In this document: one piece after another, positions 4,913-8,314 of the stretch
Position numbering within the stretch: position 1 is the stretch's first letter
Layout of the letters: each line of letters opens with the position of its first letter
Assembly: GCA_030549955.1 (NCBI GenBank)
Contig: JAUQQI010000091.1
Span: forward strand, 1 to 8,314
Direction of reading: 5' to 3'
From: Chloroflexota bacterium
GTDB lineage: Bacteria > Chloroflexota > Dehalococcoidia > JAUQQI01
Length of the DNA stretch: 8,314 nt
The notes under the pieces: model-generated
What the model saw: the letters and a program-made list of their open reading frames with translations, nothing else
What the model was told of the DNA's origin: nothing
Database searches by the model: none
Translations under genes and position numbers: made by a program

Positions 4913-6016
4913 ATGCCGATAACCAAGATTATGGTGCCGCTGGACGGCTCGGAACTTGCTGAGCGGGCCCTGCATATAGTCCGGGAACTGGCATTGACGA
5001 CCCGGGCCCGGGTGCTCGTTGTGCGGGTGGTCGAGCCTCCGAGCCTTTTAACCCTGGGCGACCGGCTCGAAGCCGAAGCCCGGGTTGTGCGAGAAGCCGA
5101 GGATTACGTTAGCCGGATAGCCGAAGACCTGCAGGCAGTCGACATCCAGGCCGAGACCGCGATCCCGTACGACTCGGATGTGCTCGGCGGCCTGCTCGAG
5201 CAGATCCGGCTCAAAAAGCCTGACCTGGTGGTGATGTCCAGCCATGGTCGCTCAGGTCTGGGCCGCTGGGTTTACGGGTCGGTCGCCGAAGCGTTGCTGG
5301 CCCGGTCGCCGGTGCCGGTCATCGTGGTCAGGGCCGCCGGCGCCCTGCGGCCGTTTTTGCCGACGGTCAAACCGCCCCGAATTCTCGTGCCCCTTGACGG
5401 GTCCGAATACGGTGAGGCGGCGCTGCCGGCCGCCGTCGAACTGGCGAAGGTTTTTGAGGGCACCCTCATCCTCGCCCGGGTTGTGCCCGTGTCCCAGGTC
5501 GCCTTCGTTCCTGAAACCCCCATTGCGATGCAGATGGTCCTGGATGAGGAGCTCAAAGCGGCTAAAGAGTACCTCGAACAGGTCGCCGCCAGGGTTCGGG
5601 GCCAGGACGTCAAGGCGGCCACCGAGATTGAGGTCGGGCCGGTCGTGCCCGAGTTGCTGGAAATCGCCCGCCGGGTCGATGCGGACATGATTGCGATTTC
5701 GAGCCACGGCCGGACCGGGCTTTCGGAGCTTGTTTTCGGCAGCGTCACCCTCGGGCTCTTGCGGCAGGCCGAGGTCCCAATTCTCGTGGTAAGGCCCGAG
5801 CTGATCGCGGCTCAGCAGCGGGTCCGCCAGGAGCCGATCGAAGCCGGGGCGAAACAGTTCGAAGCCCTGCAGGTCATCGAGCTTACGGCCCGGGAAGCGG
5901 CCGTCGTTGAAAGCGCCCTCAAATACTTTGCCGACGTTTACCCGGCCGGCGACCCGATCCGAGCCGAGGTCAAGCGCATCTACGAAAAACTTAGCCGGAA
6001 AGAAGCGGCCGTCTAG
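4913..6016 (+). CDS. Tandem-domain universal stress protein (UspA family) with C-terminal helical extension
   Basis: 367 residues from the ATG at 4913. Two Usp domains follow each other: about 1-141, opening with KIMVPLDGSE, and about 154-295, opening with RILVPLDGSEYG. Both keep the nucleotide-loop signature, S-S-H-G then nine residues then G-S (110-123 and 264-277), so they look like the ATP-binding class of Usp, with both sites potentially active. A further 70-odd residues (about 296-367), predicted helical with LTAREAAVVESALKYF and a charged end, are not part of the Usp fold and are not recognised. AGGAGGT at 4899-4905 lies 8 nt before this ATG; the in-frame GTG at 4904 overlaps that site and is rejected. 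It is followed 17 nt later by a NarL-type regulator. In known DosR-type regulons Usp genes are typical targets (family knowledge); here the upstream motif suggests the same. Confidence 0.93.
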   Translation: MPITKIMVPLDGSELAERALHIVRELALTTRARVLVVRVVEPPSLLTLGDRLEAEARVVREAEDYVSRIAEDLQAVDIQAETAIPYDSDVLGGLLEQIRLKKPDLVVMSSHGRSGLGRWVYGSVAEALLARSPVPVIVVRAAGALRPFLPTVKPPRILVPLDGSEYGEAALPAAVELAKVFEGTLILARVVPVSQVAFVPETPIAMQMVLDEELKAAKEYLEQVAARVRGQDVKAATEIEVGPVVPELLEIARRVDADMIAISSHGRTGLSELVFGSVTLGLLRQAEVPILVVRPELIAAQQRVRQEPIEAGAKQFEALQVIELTAREAAVVESALKYFADVYPAGDPIRAEVKRIYEKLSRKEAAV

Positions 6017-6033
6017 GCTACGGGTGCCGGCCT

Positions 6034-6693
6034 ATGAGCGGGATACGGGTTGCAGTCGTCGACGACCAGCCCCTTTACCGGGCTGGGGTCAGGATGGTCC
6101 TGGCCGCCTGCCCCGACTTCGAGGTGGTGGGTGAGGCCTCCGACGGGCCGACGGCCGTCGCCCTCGCCCGGCAGCTCCGGCCCGACATCATCCTGATAGG
6201 AAATGCCCGCCCGGCCCTGGATGGGATCGAGGCGACCCGGCTTATCCGGGCCGAGCTACCTGAAACCCGTGTTATTCTGCTGTCTGCCCGGGAGGATGTT
6301 CGGGAGGCCCTGGAGGCTCTGGCGGCCGGGGCCTGCGGCTATCTTCTAAAGGCCGTCGGTCCCGAAGCCCTTATTGAAGCCGTCAAACGGGCCGCAGCCG
6401 GCGAAGGCGTCCTGGGTCCGGCAATAATGCAGATGATCCTGGCGGAGGCCCTCCAGGCGGCCCGGAGGGACGGCGCTGACGAGCCGACCAGAGGCCGGTT
6501 TCGACTCACCCGGCGGGAACTGGAGGTTTTGCGGCTCATCGCCCGGGGCCGGACGAACCGGCAGGTTGCGGCCGAGCTGGGCATCAGCGAGAACACGGTC
6601 AAGAATCACCTGCGTAGCGTGCTTGCTAAGCTGAGCCTGAACCGGCGAAGCCAGGCGGTGCGCTACGCCCGCGAGCTCGGGCTCATCGAGTAA
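6034..6693 (+). CDS. NarL/LuxR-family regulator with atypical receiver lacking the phospho-acceptor Asp
   Basis: 219 residues. The receiver (about 4-120) has Asp10/Asp11, Ser84 and Lys106 in place, but beta3 reads PDIILIGNARPALDG, so Gly56 occupies the position of the phosphorylated Asp (Asp54 in the regulator at 2059). The C-terminal GerE/LuxR domain (about 156-215) is intact: LTRRELEVLRLIARG and SENTVKNHLRSVLAKL. It should bind DNA but cannot be phosphorylated in the normal way; such atypical regulators can work constitutively, through ligands or by heterodimerisation (established for other atypical receivers, inference here). It lies 17 nt behind the stress-protein gene, with only a weak GGGTG site, so probably one transcript. 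No kinase gene is next to it. Its stop is 4 bp from the end of the convergent fusion gene. Confidence 0.92.
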   Translation: MSGIRVAVVDDQPLYRAGVRMVLAACPDFEVVGEASDGPTAVALARQLRPDIILIGNARPALDGIEATRLIRAELPETRVILLSAREDVREALEALAAGACGYLLKAVGPEALIEAVKRAAAGEGVLGPAIMQMILAEALQAARRDGADEPTRGRFRLTRRELEVLRLIARGRTNRQVAAELGISENTVKNHLRSVLAKLSLNRRSQAVRYARELGLIE

Positions 6694-6697
6694 GGCC

Positions 6698-8314
6698 CTA
6701 CCTGACGGTAAGTCCGCCCCCGCCGACCCCGTAGCCGATGAGCCGGACCTCCCCCCGGCCGATCTCCAGGGTTCCCGACCAGGCGGCCAGGGGCGAAGCG
6801 TCCGGGACAACGGGCGTCAGGCTGAAGGTTAAATTATGGGGCCCGGGGCTCAAGTAGACCTCGGCAAAAAAGCTGCTCGGCCCGTTGCGCCGGATCCCAG
6901 CCGGCCGGATAATCCACTCGTGGCGGACGCCGTCAACCGCAACTGCCAGCCGCAGGTCCGCCCGCTCCCCGGCCACCGGTACGTCGGCCCGCATGTGGGG
7001 GAGCAGCCGGGATTTCTCCTCTTCGGTAAGCCCCCGGCTCCAGAGAAAGGGGGCTTCGGTCCGAACCGCGACCTGAAGGGCCGCCTCACCGGGAGGCGCC
7101 CACCGGGGTCCGTCCCACAGACCCGGAAGCAGACTGGCGGCCAGAATTGCCGTCGCCACAACCCGGCCCCAGCCCGAAGCCGAACGGGCCAGGGGCAGCT
7201 TCAAGCTCTCGCCCAGGGCAACGGCCACCCGCCGGGGCCAGTAAGGATACCGGCGGCGGCCGGCCCGACCAAGCACCCAGGAACTCCCCTCCCGGTAGAC
7301 GCAGGCCGAAAGGCCGCAGGGAACCACCAGGATTTGAGCCCCCTGCCGGCTCAGTTCCCGAACCCGGGACACGGACAGGGCAGCCACACAGGACAGGCGA
7401 ACGACTGTGGCCCCGGCCGGAACCTTTCCGGGAGCGGTTTCGCAGGTTAAGACGACCAGGCCGCTGCCCCCGGCCCCGGCCGGAACTCTTCCCGCCGGCC
7501 CGAGTTCGATGCCGTCGAGGGGGCAGGCCCCGAGGCAGATGCCGCAGCCGATACACCGGGCGGGGTCAACAACTGCAACCGGCCGCCCCCGACCCGGGGC
7601 AAGTCTGACCGCCCCGTAAGGGCAGTCGGCGACGCAGAACCCGCATCCCGTGCACCGGGCCGGGTCGACCCGGGCGGTCGGGGGGCGCCGGCCGACCAGG
7701 GGAAGCACCATCAGCCCCGCGGCGACCCCAAGGGCGAGCCAGCCAGCCGGCCCAGGCAGGAGCATGTAGGTCAAATAAAACGGGTCAACCGGAAAGCCAC
7801 CCGTCAGCCGGGTTGGGTCGGCCGGGTCCAGGACAGGGGCCGGCCGGAGAATGCTCAGGCCGACGTAAGCCACCGTTGCGGCCGCGGCAACAGAGGCGGG
7901 CGGCAGGAGGCGGGGCCGGGTAACCCGGGCCAGGTGGAGCCACCCGAAAAACCCCCCGAGCAGGGGGACCGTAATGTGCAGATAGAGCAGAATCAGAAAG
8001 ATGTTGTCCCGCAGGGCGCCGGGCTCAATAAGGCTCAGCATCAGGGGCTGGCCGAGAATGCCCAGCTGGTCCAGTCCAGCCGCCAGGACCCTGGCCGCCG
8101 CAAAGCCGGCCGCGTCCCAGACGAGCAGGTAGCCGGTCAGCCCAACGAACCAGGCGATAAAAAGCAGGACGAACCCGGTGACCCAGGGGAGCCACCACGG
8201 GCCCCGGAACCGGCCTGTGACCAGATAGCGGGCCAGGTGGACGAGGGCGAAAACGATGAATCCCCGGGAGGCGTAGCGGTGGACGGCCCGCATCACCGCC
8301 CCCACCGGCTCGGC
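6698..8314 (-). CDS. Cytochrome b-ferredoxin-MvhD/FlpD-like fusion membrane protein, 5' partial
   Basis: The frame stays open to the window edge (A-E-P precede the GTG codon at 8305), so the true start is upstream. Numbering from that GTG codon: a cytochrome b N-terminal domain (about 1-205) with His9/His23 and His110/His124, both pairs 14 apart, as for the two b haems of quinol-oxidising complexes. Then two [4Fe-4S] motifs: C218-x2-C221-x2-C224-x3-C228-P and C251-x2-C254-x2-C257-x3-C261-P. Next a module (about 283-352) with Cys288, Cys306, Cys330 and Cys335 and the pattern QILVVPCGLSACVYREG, resembling the MvhD/FlpD iron-sulfur subunit of hydrogenase/heterodisulfide systems. One more membrane helix (about 378-397) and a beta-rich C-terminal domain of about 135 residues end the protein. 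It probably passes electrons between the quinone pool and a soluble iron-sulfur partner (inference). Confidence 0.88.
   Translation of the reverse strand, partial: AEPVGAVMRAVHRYASRGFIVFALVHLARYLVTGRFRGPWWLPWVTGFVLLFIAWFVGLTGYLLVWDAAGFAAARVLAAGLDQLGILGQPLMLSLIEPGALRDNIFLILLYLHITVPLLGGFFGWLHLARVTRPRLLPPASVAAAATVAYVGLSILRPAPVLDPADPTRLTGGFPVDPFYLTYMLLPGPAGWLALGVAAGLMVLPLVGRRPPTARVDPARCTGCGFCVADCPYGAVRLAPGRGRPVAVVDPARCIGCGICLGACPLDGIELGPAGRVPAGAGGSGLVVLTCETAPGKVPAGATVVRLSCVAALSVSRVRELSRQGAQILVVPCGLSACVYREGSSWVLGRAGRRRYPYWPRRVAVALGESLKLPLARSASGWGRVVATAILAASLLPGLWDGPRWAPPGEAALQVAVRTEAPFLWSRGLTEEEKSRLLPHMRADVPVAGERADLRLAVAVDGVRHEWIIRPAGIRRNGPSSFFAEVYLSPGPHNLTFSLTPVVPDASPLAAWSGTLEIGRGEVRLIGYGVGGGGLTVR

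Noticed and set aside
1..8314. CRISPR arrays, tRNA/rRNA genes, insertion sequences, phage or integrase genes
   Set aside because: No regularly spaced repeats, no tRNA-like cloverleaf seen by eye, and no transposase or integrase frames; the window looks like ordinary chromosomal gene order.

Overview
This 8.3-kb window is GC-rich bacterial DNA with Shine-Dalgarno sites of the AGGAGG type and tightly packed genes. It looks like a redox/stress signalling and electron-transfer neighbourhood. The lineage cannot be fixed from sequence alone. The b-cytochrome/ferredoxin fusion, the SHOCT membrane protein and the heavy use of CCGG words would suit a thermophilic or anaerobic member of Bacillota, Chloroflexota or a related phylum, but this is inference.

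Layout, left to right. (1) Minus-strand pair, 562 to 1: a small degenerate receiver protein that lacks the usual phospho-acceptor Asp, followed by the 5' end of a DoxX-family membrane protein cut by the window edge. (2) A 165-bp divergent control region (563-727) holding a perfect 26-bp palindrome and a related smaller one. (3) Plus-strand two-component operon, 728-2745: a membrane GAF/HisKA_3 histidine kinase and a canonical NarL/LuxR-type response regulator joined by an ATGA overlap. (4) Minus-strand operon 4247 to 2738: Met/Gly-rich SHOCT membrane protein, membrane-anchored monohaem cytochrome c, SAM-dependent methyltransferase. It converges on the two-component operon with an 8-bp overlap of the coding ends. 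(5) An AT-rich divergent spacer, then a 68-residue YgaP-like (DUF2892) membrane protein closed by an 18-bp perfect-stem terminator. (6) Plus-strand pair 4913-6693: a tandem two-domain universal stress protein and a second NarL-type regulator whose receiver has Gly where the phospho-acceptor Asp should be. (7) Minus-strand, 8314 to 6698: a large fusion of a cytochrome b N-terminal domain, two [4Fe-4S] ferredoxin motifs and an MvhD/FlpD-like module; its 5' end lies outside the window.

The most interesting feature is the regulatory logic. A motif with core ACCCGAA / GGGTAGG is arranged as palindromes or repeated half-sites at three putative promoters: kinase operon, pseudo-receiver/DoxX operon and stress-protein operon. 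Each has a fair -10 box and no recognisable -35. This suggests activator-dependent promoters served by the local NarL-family regulators, comparable in logic to the DosRST/NarXL hypoxia-type regulons. Two of the three receiver domains in the window lack the Asp, so a mixed circuit of phosphorylated and phosphorylation-independent regulators is plausible. No mobile element, tRNA, rRNA or CRISPR array was seen.
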